This document shows positions 1-5,883 of a stretch of DNA of 7,158 nt, piece after piece. A program made the position numbers and the translations under genes. The DNA is taken from NCBI GenBank assembly GCA_030699345.1, contig JAUYMX010000020.1, positions 1 to 7,158 on the forward strand, read 5' to 3'. Source of the DNA: Methylococcaceae bacterium. Its GTDB lineage: Bacteria; Pseudomonadota; Gammaproteobacteria; Methylococcales; Methylomonadaceae. The notes under the pieces were generated by a model. The model did not search any database. It saw only the letters and a list, made by a program, of their open reading frames with translations, and was not told the origin of the DNA. Within the stretch, counting starts at the first letter, position 1. Each line of letters starts with the position of its first letter.

Positions 1-463
1 CCAATATCACAGCATGTTGATGACTGTCGCTGTAAGCCAGCATTTTATTGACGTCGATAATGTCCCTAAAGCTAATTACGCCATCCAAATCACTGCCTGG
101 CACCTCAGCGATAACCGCTTGCGAGCCGGTGGCGATTAACAGGCGGTCATAAGCGGCGACGCTGCCGTCTTTGGCCGTCACCGTGCGAGCGCTTCTATCG
201 ATACCGACCACCGCTTTATCCGCTCCTGCATGCAGGGTGATGCCATGATCGACATACCATTGGCGATCATTGATCACAATGTCTTCAATGGTTTTATCAC
301 CGGCGAGTACCGCGGACAGCATGATGCGGTTGTAATTGCCGTAAGGCTCAGCGCCGAACACAGTAATCTCGTATTGGTTAGGCGCGGCGGACAATAATTC
401 TTCCACCGTGCGCATGCCGGCCATGCCGTTACCGATGACTACCAAACGGCGTTTTTTTAACAT
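1..463 (-). CDS. NirB-like FAD/NAD(P)H-dependent oxidoreductase, N-terminal part (runs off the window)
   Basis: The reading frame is open from an ATG at 463-461 to the window edge, giving 154 residues without a stop. Seen: an FAD-binding Rossmann motif GNGMAG at residues 11-16, the NirB-type block EPYGNYNRIMLS at 39-50, and the second FAD motif LLIATGS at 108-114. The window ends at AVIL, about where the NADH-binding Rossmann fold should begin. Family knowledge: this N-terminal type occurs in large-subunit nitrite reductases and in NADH-dependent electron-transfer subunits of assimilatory nitrate reductase (NasB/NasC type), both cytoplasmic. The missing C-terminus decides which: BFD and sirohaem domains would mean NirB, their absence an electron-transfer subunit. 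The start overlaps the upstream phzF end by 7 nt; no strong Shine-Dalgarno is visible (only GAG 2 nt before ATG), so translational coupling is likely. It is clearly different in sequence from the complete NirB at 1777-4314. Confidence 0.85.
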   Translation of the reverse strand, partial: MLKKRRLVVIGNGMAGMRTVEELLSAAPNQYEITVFGAEPYGNYNRIMLSAVLAGDKTIEDIVINDRQWYVDHGITLHAGADKAVVGIDRSARTVTAKDGSVAAYDRLLIATGSQAVIAEVPGSDLDGVISFRDIIDVNKMLAYSDSHQHAVIL

Positions 464-1380
464 GACTCAGGAATTGTCATGACGCCTTCGGCGACCATCA
501 CTGCTTCACCGCCGACCCGGATGGTCAGTGTTTCCAGACCTTTATGATCCATTTCCAGATTGAGTACACTGCGACGCTTTTTGTCGTCGCCGCGATCCAC
601 GGCGAAGGTATAAGTACCTTTCTTTAGATGCTCGAAGGAACACAGGTATGAAGCAAAGGCGGGCATAGCGCTACCGACTGGCGGGTCTTCGTGAATGCCA
701 ATGCGAGGTCCGAGCAAACGCGCATTAAAATCAGAGTCAACAAAAGGCGTTTTGGCTGAAAACAGCAACACTTCCTGTGCGGCAGTTTGCGGCGCAGCGG
801 ATTGACTCCACGTCGCATAATTAAACTTGGCTTTTCGGACGGTTTCGTAATTCCAGACCGGTACAATCAAATAGGGAAAACCACAGGACACCAGGCGGGC
901 AGAATACTTTTTAGTATCGATTTCAGAGGGATCAATAGCTAAAAAACTAGCTAACTCTTCACTCGTTGGCGCAAATCGATCAATGAAGGACGATACTTTG
1001 CGGGTGAATTGCACAAAAGTTGGTGTGCCGTCTTGAGCAGAAATATTGACTTCAAGCGCGCCGGCATTTTGTTTAAAAATAATCGGGGTTATCGCGTTAG
1101 TTAAGTCAATAGCACCAATACTGCCTAAGACAAAAGCGGTTGCGATAACCGGATGCCCGGCAAAATCTATTTCTGCCAGCGGTGAAAAGATCCGCATAAC
1201 TCGCGTGGTGCTTCGACTGTCAGGATGAAAGACAAACACAGTTTCAGATAGATTCAGTTCTCCGGCAATCAGTTGCATCTGTTGAGGACTTAAGCCCTTT
1301 GCATTAGGAAATACAGCAATTTGTGCGCCGCTGAAAATCTGCTTGGTGAAGACATCGGCAATAAAATATTTAAAGTTCAT
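457..1380 (-). CDS. PhzF-family protein (isomerase/epimerase fold), function unknown
   Basis: The 307-residue product has the usual PhzF-family length (about 260-310) and the expected two-lobed motif pattern. The N-terminal lobe opens with ADVFTKQIFSGAQIAVFP (residues 8-25). NLSETVFVF follows at 43-51 and contains Glu46, which aligns with the catalytic glutamate of PhzF. FAGHP lies at 73-77. The C-terminal lobe carries GIHEDPPVGSA at 228-238, matching the family's G-x-x-EDPATGSA loop. Members include PhzF of phenazine synthesis, diaminopimelate-epimerase-like folds and many uncharacterised YddE-type enzymes; phenazine synthesis is not implied because no other phz gene is present. Variations from the family consensus are GAQ where GNP is usual and PPVG where PATG is usual. 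The start at 1380 is supported by AGGAG seven bases upstream. It overlaps nirD by 11 nt and the next gene by 7 nt, so it is translated as part of the nitrite-reduction operon. No signal peptide; cytoplasmic. Confidence 0.9.
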   Translation of the reverse strand: MNFKYFIADVFTKQIFSGAQIAVFPNAKGLSPQQMQLIAGELNLSETVFVFHPDSRSTTRVMRIFSPLAEIDFAGHPVIATAFVLGSIGAIDLTNAITPIIFKQNAGALEVNISAQDGTPTFVQFTRKVSSFIDRFAPTSEELASFLAIDPSEIDTKKYSARLVSCGFPYLIVPVWNYETVRKAKFNYATWSQSAAPQTAAQEVLLFSAKTPFVDSDFNARLLGPRIGIHEDPPVGSAMPAFASYLCSFEHLKKGTYTFAVDRGDDKKRRSVLNLEMDHKGLETLTIRVGGEAVMVAEGVMTIPESC

Positions 1381-1777
1381 TACCGGACTCCTGCATGTTT
1401 ATTTCAACTCGGTTGTTATTAATACGAATCGCGTAGACGGGGATTTTTACCGTTTCATCTTCCAGGCAAACGCCGGTTTGCAGATTGAAATGTTGTTTAT
1501 ATAAAGGTGAAGCAACCACCGGCTGGCCGTTGATGTCGCCAATTACACCGCGCGATAACACGTTGGCGTGTCCGAACGGATCGTAATTGTTGATGGCATG
1601 GCATACCGCGCTGGGAGTTAGATAAAAAAGCGCCACTTGCTGTCCATCCACCAATGCGCACACGCCGGAATTGGGCTGTAAATCGTCAATGTCGCACACG
1701 TCTCGCCAGACCTCTGTAGAGGCGGAAAATTTTCCGCCTCTACCGTCAACGCCGCACAAATCTTGGCCTTGTGTCAT
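1370..1777 (-). CDS. nirD: Nitrite reductase (NADH) small subunit NirD, with a 20-residue N-terminal insertion
   Basis: The product is 135 residues; NirD proteins are usually about 105-115. From residue 24 it follows the family closely: WRDVCDIDDLQPNSGVCALV (24-43), then DPFGHANVLSRGVIGD (66-81) and PVVASPLYKQHF (86-97). It has the Rieske-like fold but, as in other NirD, lacks the Cys-x-His and Cys-x2-His cluster ligands (NYDPF and PLYKQHF occupy those places). It partners NirB in cytoplasmic NADH-dependent reduction of nitrite to ammonium. The start at 1777 overlaps the nirB stop as TAATG and has GAGG seven bases upstream, so the long N-terminus is real rather than a misplaced start. The extra length comes from a 28-bp palindrome encoding residues 12-21 plus a second copy of the N-terminal motif: QDLC-GVD at 5-11 and RDVC-DID at 25-31 are offset by exactly 20 residues. 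Inserting this did not break the frame. Confidence 0.95.
   Translation of the reverse strand: MTQGQDLCGVDGRGGKFSASTEVWRDVCDIDDLQPNSGVCALVDGQQVALFYLTPSAVCHAINNYDPFGHANVLSRGVIGDINGQPVVASPLYKQHFNLQTGVCLEDETVKIPVYAIRINNNRVEINMQESGNEL
1388..1392 (-). promoter_or_regulatory. Ribosome binding site of the PhzF-family gene
   Basis: AGGAG lies inside the last codons of nirD, seven bases before the ATG at 1380. It fixes the start codon and shows the gene is read from the nirBD message. Confidence 0.75.
1684..1763 (-). repeat. Degenerate direct duplication flanking the nirD palindrome
   Basis: Reading the minus strand, AGATTTGTGCGGCGTTGACG (1763-1744) abuts one end of the palindrome. AGACGTGTGCGACATTGACG (1703-1684) lies just beyond the other end. 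They match at 16 of 20 positions and are exactly 60 nt apart, equal to the 28-bp palindrome plus 32 nt. The proteins are correspondingly similar (QDLCGVD and RDVCDID). The simplest reading is an old target duplication created when the palindrome inserted; chance resemblance or selection on the peptide remains possible. Confidence 0.5.
1716..1743. repeat. Perfect 28-bp palindrome with GTAG ends inside the nirD coding region
   Basis: The left arm GTAGAGGCGGAAAA (1716-1729) is followed without a spacer by its exact reverse complement (1730-1743). Both strands therefore begin with GTAG, the tetranucleotide head typical of REP palindromes linked to RAYT transposases. In the nirD mRNA it would form a hairpin of roughly 12 base pairs starting 34 nt after the A of the start codon. 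In frame it encodes residues G12 to T21 of NirD. It looks like an inserted mobile palindrome; copy number in the genome is unknown. Confidence 0.85.
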
Positions 1778-4314
1778 TACGCCACCTCTAACAATTTAAA
1801 GTGTTTACGTTCATTCGCATCAGCAGGACGAATTTGCCCGCGTTCTTCGACAAATACCACATTGTCATCTTGTTGGTCGCTGTTGATAAAGTGGCGGAAA
1901 CGTTTGAGTTTTGATTCATCCTCAATGGTGGTCTTCCATTCGCATTGATAGGTATCGATCACATGCTGCATCTGTTGTTCTAATTGCTCGCCTAGCCCGA
2001 GTTTGTCGTCAATGATCACGGACTTAAGATAATCCAGGCCGCCTTCCATGTTTTCCATCCAGACCGAGGTGCGTTGCAGACGGCCGGCGGTGCGCACATA
2101 AAAGCTTAAAAAGCGGTCGATATATTTGATTAAGGTGTCTTTATCTAAGCCGGTGGCGAATAAGTCAGCATGGCGCGGTTTCATGCCGCCGTTACCGCAA
2201 ACATACAGATTCCAGCCGTTTTCGGTAGCGATGATGCCGAAGTCTTTGCCTTGGGCTTCGGCGCATTCACGTGTACAACCGGACACCGCGAATTTGATTT
2301 TGTGCGGGGAGCGCAAACCTTTGTAGCGGTTTTCCAGCTCTATCGCGAGGCCGACACTGTCATCGACGCCAAAGCGGCACCAGGTACTGCCGACGCAGGA
2401 TTTAACGGTACGTAAGGATTTGCCGTAAGCATGGCCGGACTCAAAACCGGCATCGATCAGTTCTTTCCAGATGTGCGGCAATTGATCGACCCGCGCCCCG
2501 AATAAATCCACGCGCTGGCCACCGGTAATCTTGGTGTAGAGCTTATATTTTTTACCGACTTGGCCTAAGGCAATCAGCATGTCCGGGCTGATTTCGCCGC
2601 CGGTGATACGCGGCACCACGGAATAGGTGCCGTCTTTTTGCATATTCGCTAAAAAGGTATCGTTGGTATCCTGCAAACCAAGATGTTCCGGTTCCAAGAT
2701 GTGCTCATTCCAGTAAGACGCCAGGATATTGCCGATGGTCGGTTTACAAATTTCGCAGCCTTGGCCTTTACCGTGTTTTTCCACGAATTCGGCAAAGGTT
2801 TTGATTTCGCCTACCAACATCAGGTTGTAGAGATCCTGGCGGGTGTAGGCAAAGTGCTCGCACAAATCGGTGTTGACTTCAAAACCTTGTCTGGCCAGTT
2901 CGCAATCCATCACCGATTTGAGTAATGCTGAACAGCCGCCGCAACCAGTGGCCGCTTTGGTTTCTGTTTTTAATGCACCCATCGTGGTGCAACCGGCTTC
3001 AATCGCCGAACAGATCGCGCCTTTAGTGACATCGTAACAAGAACAGATTTGCGCCGAGGCCGGTAAGGCATCGACGCCAAGACCCACCGATTCATCGGAG
3101 CGGTGCGGCAAAATCAGTGCATCGGGATTCTCCGGCAGTTCGATACCGTTCAAGCAATATTGCAGCAAGGTGCCGTAGCCTGAATTGTCACCGACCAACA
3201 CCGCACCCAATAACTGCTTTTTATCCTGGCTGACGACTAAGCGTTTATAAATACCGTTATCGCCATTTTGGTAGCTATACACCAGAGCGCCCTGAGATTT
3301 GGCATGCACATCGCCAATGCTGGCGACATCAACGCCCATCAGTTTCAGTTTGGTACTCATATCCGCGCCGGTAAAGCTGGCGGATTCACCCGCTAAATCA
3401 GCCACCACCGTGCGGGCCATCGCATAACCTGGCGCGACCAGCCCGAAAATTTTGTCATTCCACAACGCACATTCGCCAATGGCGTAAATATCCGGGTCAG
3501 ACGTCTTGCATTGGTTATCGATGACAATGCCGCCGCGCGCACCAACATGTAGCGCGCAGTCTCTGGCCAGTTCATCGCGCGGACGAATACCCGCAGAGAA
3601 CAGTACCAAGTCAGTTTCCAGTTCATCACCATCGGCAAACACCATTTTATTGGCGCAGTGCTTTCCGTCGGTGATGTCGATGGTGTTTTTGCCGGTATGC
3701 ACGGTGATGCCGAGCTCTTCAATTTTGCGGCGCAGCATGGCGCCACCGGCATCATCCATCTGCATTTCCATTAAGCGTGGTGCAAATTGCACAACATGGG
3801 TTTTTAAGCCTAAATCTTTTAACGCTTTAGCGGCTTCCAGCCCCAGCAAGCCACCGCCGACCACGGTGCCGACCTTGCCGTTTTTTGCAGCAGCGGCCAT
3901 CGCTTCAAGATCTTCAATGGTTCGATAAACCAAGCACTGTGGACGATCATGTCCCGGTACCGGCGGCACAAACGGGTAAGAGCCGGTCGCGAAAACCAGT
4001 TTGTCGTAAGAGATACTGACGCCTTTTTCAGAAAGTATCGTTTTTGCTAAACGATAAATTTTTGAGGCTTTATCGCCGATATGAATGGTGATGCCATGTT
4101 CTTCAAAAAAACCGGGCTCGACCATGGACAGATCTTCCGCCGTTTTGCCGGAAAAAAATTCCGACAAATGTACCCGGTCGTAAGCGGCTCTGGGTTCTTC
4201 GCAAAAGGTGACGATTTGATAGTCGTCTTTAATCGGGCTGGTGACCAGGCTGGCCAGAAAACTCTGTCCAACCATGCCGTTACCGATAACGACTAATGTT
4301 TTTTTTGTGCTCAT
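1777..4314 (-). CDS. nirB: Nitrite reductase (NADH) large subunit NirB
   Basis: The product is 845 residues, close to the 847 of E. coli NirB. It is the cytoplasmic catalytic subunit that reduces nitrite to ammonium with NADH. Domains in order: FAD-binding Rossmann with GNGMVG at 11-16 and ATGSYPF at 109-115; NADH-binding Rossmann with GGGLLG at 153-158; the closing FAD motif DIYAIGE at 275-281. A BFD-like [2Fe-2S] domain follows with Cys424, Cys426, Cys458 and Cys461, then a second Cys-containing BFD-like segment (Cys485, Cys520, Cys523). The C-terminal ferredoxin-like and sirohaem/[4Fe-4S] module has Cys640-x5-Cys646 and Cys680-x3-Cys684. All ligands are present. The frame stays open to an upstream ATG at 4386, but ATG 4314 is preferred: it has GAGGT seven bases upstream, gives the conserved MSTKKTLVVIGNGM beginning, and the extra 24 residues overlap an inverted repeat arm. 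The stop overlaps the nirD start (TAATG). Confidence 0.97.
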   Translation of the reverse strand: MSTKKTLVVIGNGMVGQSFLASLVTSPIKDDYQIVTFCEEPRAAYDRVHLSEFFSGKTAEDLSMVEPGFFEEHGITIHIGDKASKIYRLAKTILSEKGVSISYDKLVFATGSYPFVPPVPGHDRPQCLVYRTIEDLEAMAAAAKNGKVGTVVGGGLLGLEAAKALKDLGLKTHVVQFAPRLMEMQMDDAGGAMLRRKIEELGITVHTGKNTIDITDGKHCANKMVFADGDELETDLVLFSAGIRPRDELARDCALHVGARGGIVIDNQCKTSDPDIYAIGECALWNDKIFGLVAPGYAMARTVVADLAGESASFTGADMSTKLKLMGVDVASIGDVHAKSQGALVYSYQNGDNGIYKRLVVSQDKKQLLGAVLVGDNSGYGTLLQYCLNGIELPENPDALILPHRSDESVGLGVDALPASAQICSCYDVTKGAICSAIEAGCTTMGALKTETKAATGCGGCSALLKSVMDCELARQGFEVNTDLCEHFAYTRQDLYNLMLVGEIKTFAEFVEKHGKGQGCEICKPTIGNILASYWNEHILEPEHLGLQDTNDTFLANMQKDGTYSVVPRITGGEISPDMLIALGQVGKKYKLYTKITGGQRVDLFGARVDQLPHIWKELIDAGFESGHAYGKSLRTVKSCVGSTWCRFGVDDSVGLAIELENRYKGLRSPHKIKFAVSGCTRECAEAQGKDFGIIATENGWNLYVCGNGGMKPRHADLFATGLDKDTLIKYIDRFLSFYVRTAGRLQRTSVWMENMEGGLDYLKSVIIDDKLGLGEQLEQQMQHVIDTYQCEWKTTIEDESKLKRFRHFINSDQQDDNVVFVEERGQIRPADANERKHFKLLEVA
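1785..1788 (-). promoter_or_regulatory. nirD: Ribosome binding site of nirD
   Basis: GAGG (within AGAGGTGG, 1782-1789) lies in the last codons of nirB, seven bases before the ATG of the TAATG overlap. It decides the start of nirD and therefore that the palindrome is translated. Confidence 0.75.
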
Positions 4315-4320
4315 GATTAA

Positions 4321-4325
4321 ACCTC
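4321..4325 (-). promoter_or_regulatory. nirB: Ribosome binding site of nirB
   Basis: GAGGT sits at 4325-4321, with six bases between it and the ATG at 4314 (seven counted from GAGG). It selects 4314 over the upstream in-frame ATG codons at 4386 and 4380, which lack a comparable site. Confidence 0.7.
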
Positions 4326-4395
4326 GATTTTTCTGGTTATCTGGTTCCCATTTATGCCCTTTGGGTACGTGCTGCGCCATTGCCATTAAGTAGAT

Positions 4396-4435
4396 GTAGG
4401 TGCGAATTTACTTGTGCCCCAGAGGGTATTCGCAC
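4396..4435 (+). repeat. REP-like palindrome, plus orientation, enlarged loop
   Basis: The plus strand has a GTAG head (4396-4399), then GTGCGAAT (4400-4407), a 20-nt loop, and ATTCGCAC (4428-4435), an 8-bp perfect stem. The stem matches that of the neighbouring unit in opposite orientation, but here the loop is much longer. Naming it REP-like rests on the GTAG head plus palindrome and on the nearby second copy. Confidence 0.65.
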
Positions 4436-4460
4436 ATTACGCAGCAATGATTAGCCCGTT

Positions 4461-4482
4461 GTGCGAATAAATTCGCACCTAC
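4461..4482 (-). repeat. REP-like palindrome, minus orientation, compact form
   Basis: On the minus strand the GTAG head (4482-4479) is followed by GTGCGAAT (4478-4471), TT, and ATTCGCAC (4468-4461). Together with the plus-oriented unit at 4396-4435 it forms a head-to-head inverted pair, the arrangement known as a BIME in enterobacteria and pseudomonads. Confidence 0.7.
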
Positions 4483-4543
4483 AAATGTATCTATTTTGCT
4501 TAACTTAATGGCAGTGACGCAGCGCGTGGGAAAATTATTAACG

Positions 4544-5863
4544 CTAAAAACTAATATTTCCCTGAAGCCAAATCTTTTGGGTATCTGTTGTGGTAAAGGC
4601 GCCGGGGGCGGCCGGGATAGAATTGTCCGCGTTGTAATAAGCGTATTTGGCCAGCAATGAATAGTGCTTGCCGAATTTTTTGGTAGCCTGGAAATCCCAT
4701 TCCTTGCCGTACTGATTTTGTCCGGTATCGTCGGTAAAGTTATGGAAAACGCCGCTTAAGACAACTTCGCCTCGATCAAATGTGCTGCTGACAGTCGCGA
4801 ATACATCGCGAATACCGTCTTTAGGCGTCACCAAAAATAAGTCGGCCCAGCCCTGAAAAGCATGGTTGGTGCCCAGTGGCGTATCAAACGTCCTGTTTAC
4901 ACCTTTACCATCCAACTGCTCCACCGCGCCTTGAACAGTAAAGTTATAAGCGGTAAAGCCGCCCATCAAATTGAGCCGATTAGCGTCATAAGCTGTTTTG
5001 CCGTGCCCGTAATCTTGCTGATAGCCCCATTCGGCGGTGTAAACCAGTCCGTAGTTGTCGCTTAATTTGAAAGAGTCGCCGGGTTTTTGATAATTCGTAA
5101 AACGTAAGCCGTAGGTTGCACTGGATTTTTCCGCATTCTCTCTCTCGGTGTAATCCAGCCAATAGCCATAGCCAATTGCAGTGCCATAATCACCCACTTT
5201 GTAACTAACGTTAAGAATCGGTGCGCTGACGTTTTCAGTCGTCGCGGTAAAGGTTTGGACATTGCCGATATAGCCTGCGTTAACGGTTAGGCCGAACAGT
5301 TGTTGGTTGTTATGAGTAATCAATACCGAATCGAAGGTGGTTTCCATTTGTCGCCAGCCGACGTTGCCGATAAACCGGTCGTCATCAAGCTTGATGCGTT
5401 GCCGACCGCCTTTTACCAGGGTATCTGGGATACCGGCATAGCTCAGCCATAGTTGGTTCAGTTCACTTTTTTCCGGATCGGCAACTGTTGAAAACTGAGC
5501 GAGTCCATTACGGGTGCTGTTGAAATCTTCCTGCATGGCAAGATTGCCTTCGTATTCGGCGTAGCCTTGAAAACCGTAAAACGTGGGCGATAACAAACCG
5601 GCGCGCAAGCGAGCGGTATTGGCATTGGCGGTATCAGGGTATTGGCCTTTGTATTTACCCGCCGCCACTTTAGTGCCTTTATCCTGATCGACATTTTCAT
5701 AGCGATAGTTAAGATCAAGTTTTACCGCGCCGTTTTTGCCGTAATGGTAAAAGTTAAGGGCATCTTCAACTTCTTTGGTGATGTCGGCTGAGACGGGGCT
5801 TGAACTTAAAGTTAAAGCGAACAGGGAGATGGAAACTCTGGTTTTGCGTTGTGGTGTGGTCAT
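4544..5863 (-). CDS. Outer-membrane beta-barrel porin, alginate-export (AlgE-like) family
   Basis: The product is 439 residues. A signal peptide is evident: RKTR at 6-9, a short hydrophobic core SISLFALTL at 11-19, and a likely cleavage site SPVSA|D after residue 26. The mature part alternates polar and hydrophobic strands throughout and ends in Phe (WLQGNISF), the usual C-terminal signal for outer-membrane barrel assembly. The stretch at 153-178, containing GRQRIKLDDDRF and VGWRQMETTFD, is characteristic of the alginate-export porin family (Pfam Alginate_exp as I recall it). Family members are often not involved in alginate. Lying between the nitrate transporter ATPase and nirB, this one probably serves nitrate or nitrite uptake across the outer membrane; that is inference from context. 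The start has AAGGA six bases upstream and lies 20 bases after the ATPase stop, so both share a transcript. Confidence 0.88.
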   Translation of the reverse strand: MTTPQRKTRVSISLFALTLSSSPVSADITKEVEDALNFYHYGKNGAVKLDLNYRYENVDQDKGTKVAAGKYKGQYPDTANANTARLRAGLLSPTFYGFQGYAEYEGNLAMQEDFNSTRNGLAQFSTVADPEKSELNQLWLSYAGIPDTLVKGGRQRIKLDDDRFIGNVGWRQMETTFDSVLITHNNQQLFGLTVNAGYIGNVQTFTATTENVSAPILNVSYKVGDYGTAIGYGYWLDYTERENAEKSSATYGLRFTNYQKPGDSFKLSDNYGLVYTAEWGYQQDYGHGKTAYDANRLNLMGGFTAYNFTVQGAVEQLDGKGVNRTFDTPLGTNHAFQGWADLFLVTPKDGIRDVFATVSSTFDRGEVVLSGVFHNFTDDTGQNQYGKEWDFQATKKFGKHYSLLAKYAYYNADNSIPAAPGAFTTTDTQKIWLQGNISF

Positions 5864-5869
5864 GGCAAT

Positions 5870-5874
5870 TCCTT
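5870..5874 (-). promoter_or_regulatory. Ribosome binding site of the porin gene
   Basis: AAGGA at 5874-5870, six bases before the ATG at 5863, in the short gap after the ATPase stop codon. It supports the start that carries the signal peptide. Confidence 0.75.
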
Positions 5875-5883
5875 AAGACAAAA

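Larger units (their letters stand above)
4367..4527. repeat. Long imperfect inverted repeat enclosing a REP-like pair, porin-nirB gap
   Basis: The outer arms are 4367-4390 and 4504-4527. Read toward the centre, 21 of 24 bases match; the innermost ten (TGCCATTAAG against CTTAATGGCA) match perfectly. Inside them a second, perfect 16-bp arm pair lies at 4395-4410 and 4468-4483 (TGTAGGTGCGAATTTA and its complement). The right side carries about 16 extra bases between the two arm segments. The whole structure nearly fills the gap between the porin stop (4544) and the nirB leader. It could be a REP doublet, a small MITE-like element, or an mRNA structure separating porin from nirB expression. No target-site duplication was clear, and no T-run follows that would make it a convincing terminator. 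Confidence 0.75.

Noticed and set aside
457..1380. Phenazine biosynthesis
   Set aside because: Only a family-level match to PhzF; no other phz gene, and the neighbours are nitrite-assimilation genes.
1484..1600. Rieske [2Fe-2S] cluster in NirD
   Set aside because: The fold is Rieske-like but the Cys/His ligand pairs are absent, as in other NirD proteins.
3393..3755. 120-codon minus-strand frame in another phase
   Set aside because: Overlaps the well-supported nirB domain region in a different frame and resembles nothing.
3506..3928. 140-codon open frame on the plus strand
   Set aside because: Lies wholly inside nirB antisense, composition is Ser/Pro-rich with no recognisable motif; a shadow of the real gene, like the other plus-strand frames.
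4315..4386. Upstream 24-residue extension of nirB from ATG 4386
   Set aside because: No Shine-Dalgarno near 4386, the extension is not NirB-like and overlaps an inverted-repeat arm; ATG 4314 has GAGGT at proper spacing and gives the family's usual N-terminus and length.
4396..4482. CRISPR array or intrinsic terminator
   Set aside because: Only two units in opposite orientation with unequal internal length, no regular spacers; no U-run after the hairpins on the minus strand.
4387..4543. NasR/NasT (ANTAR)-type two-hairpin leader controlling nirB
   Set aside because: I could not find the paired small hexaloop hairpins expected for ANTAR targets; the visible structure is the REP-like repeat instead.
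4544..5863. Alginate secretion system
   Set aside because: Family name only; no alginate biosynthesis genes, and the context is nitrate uptake.
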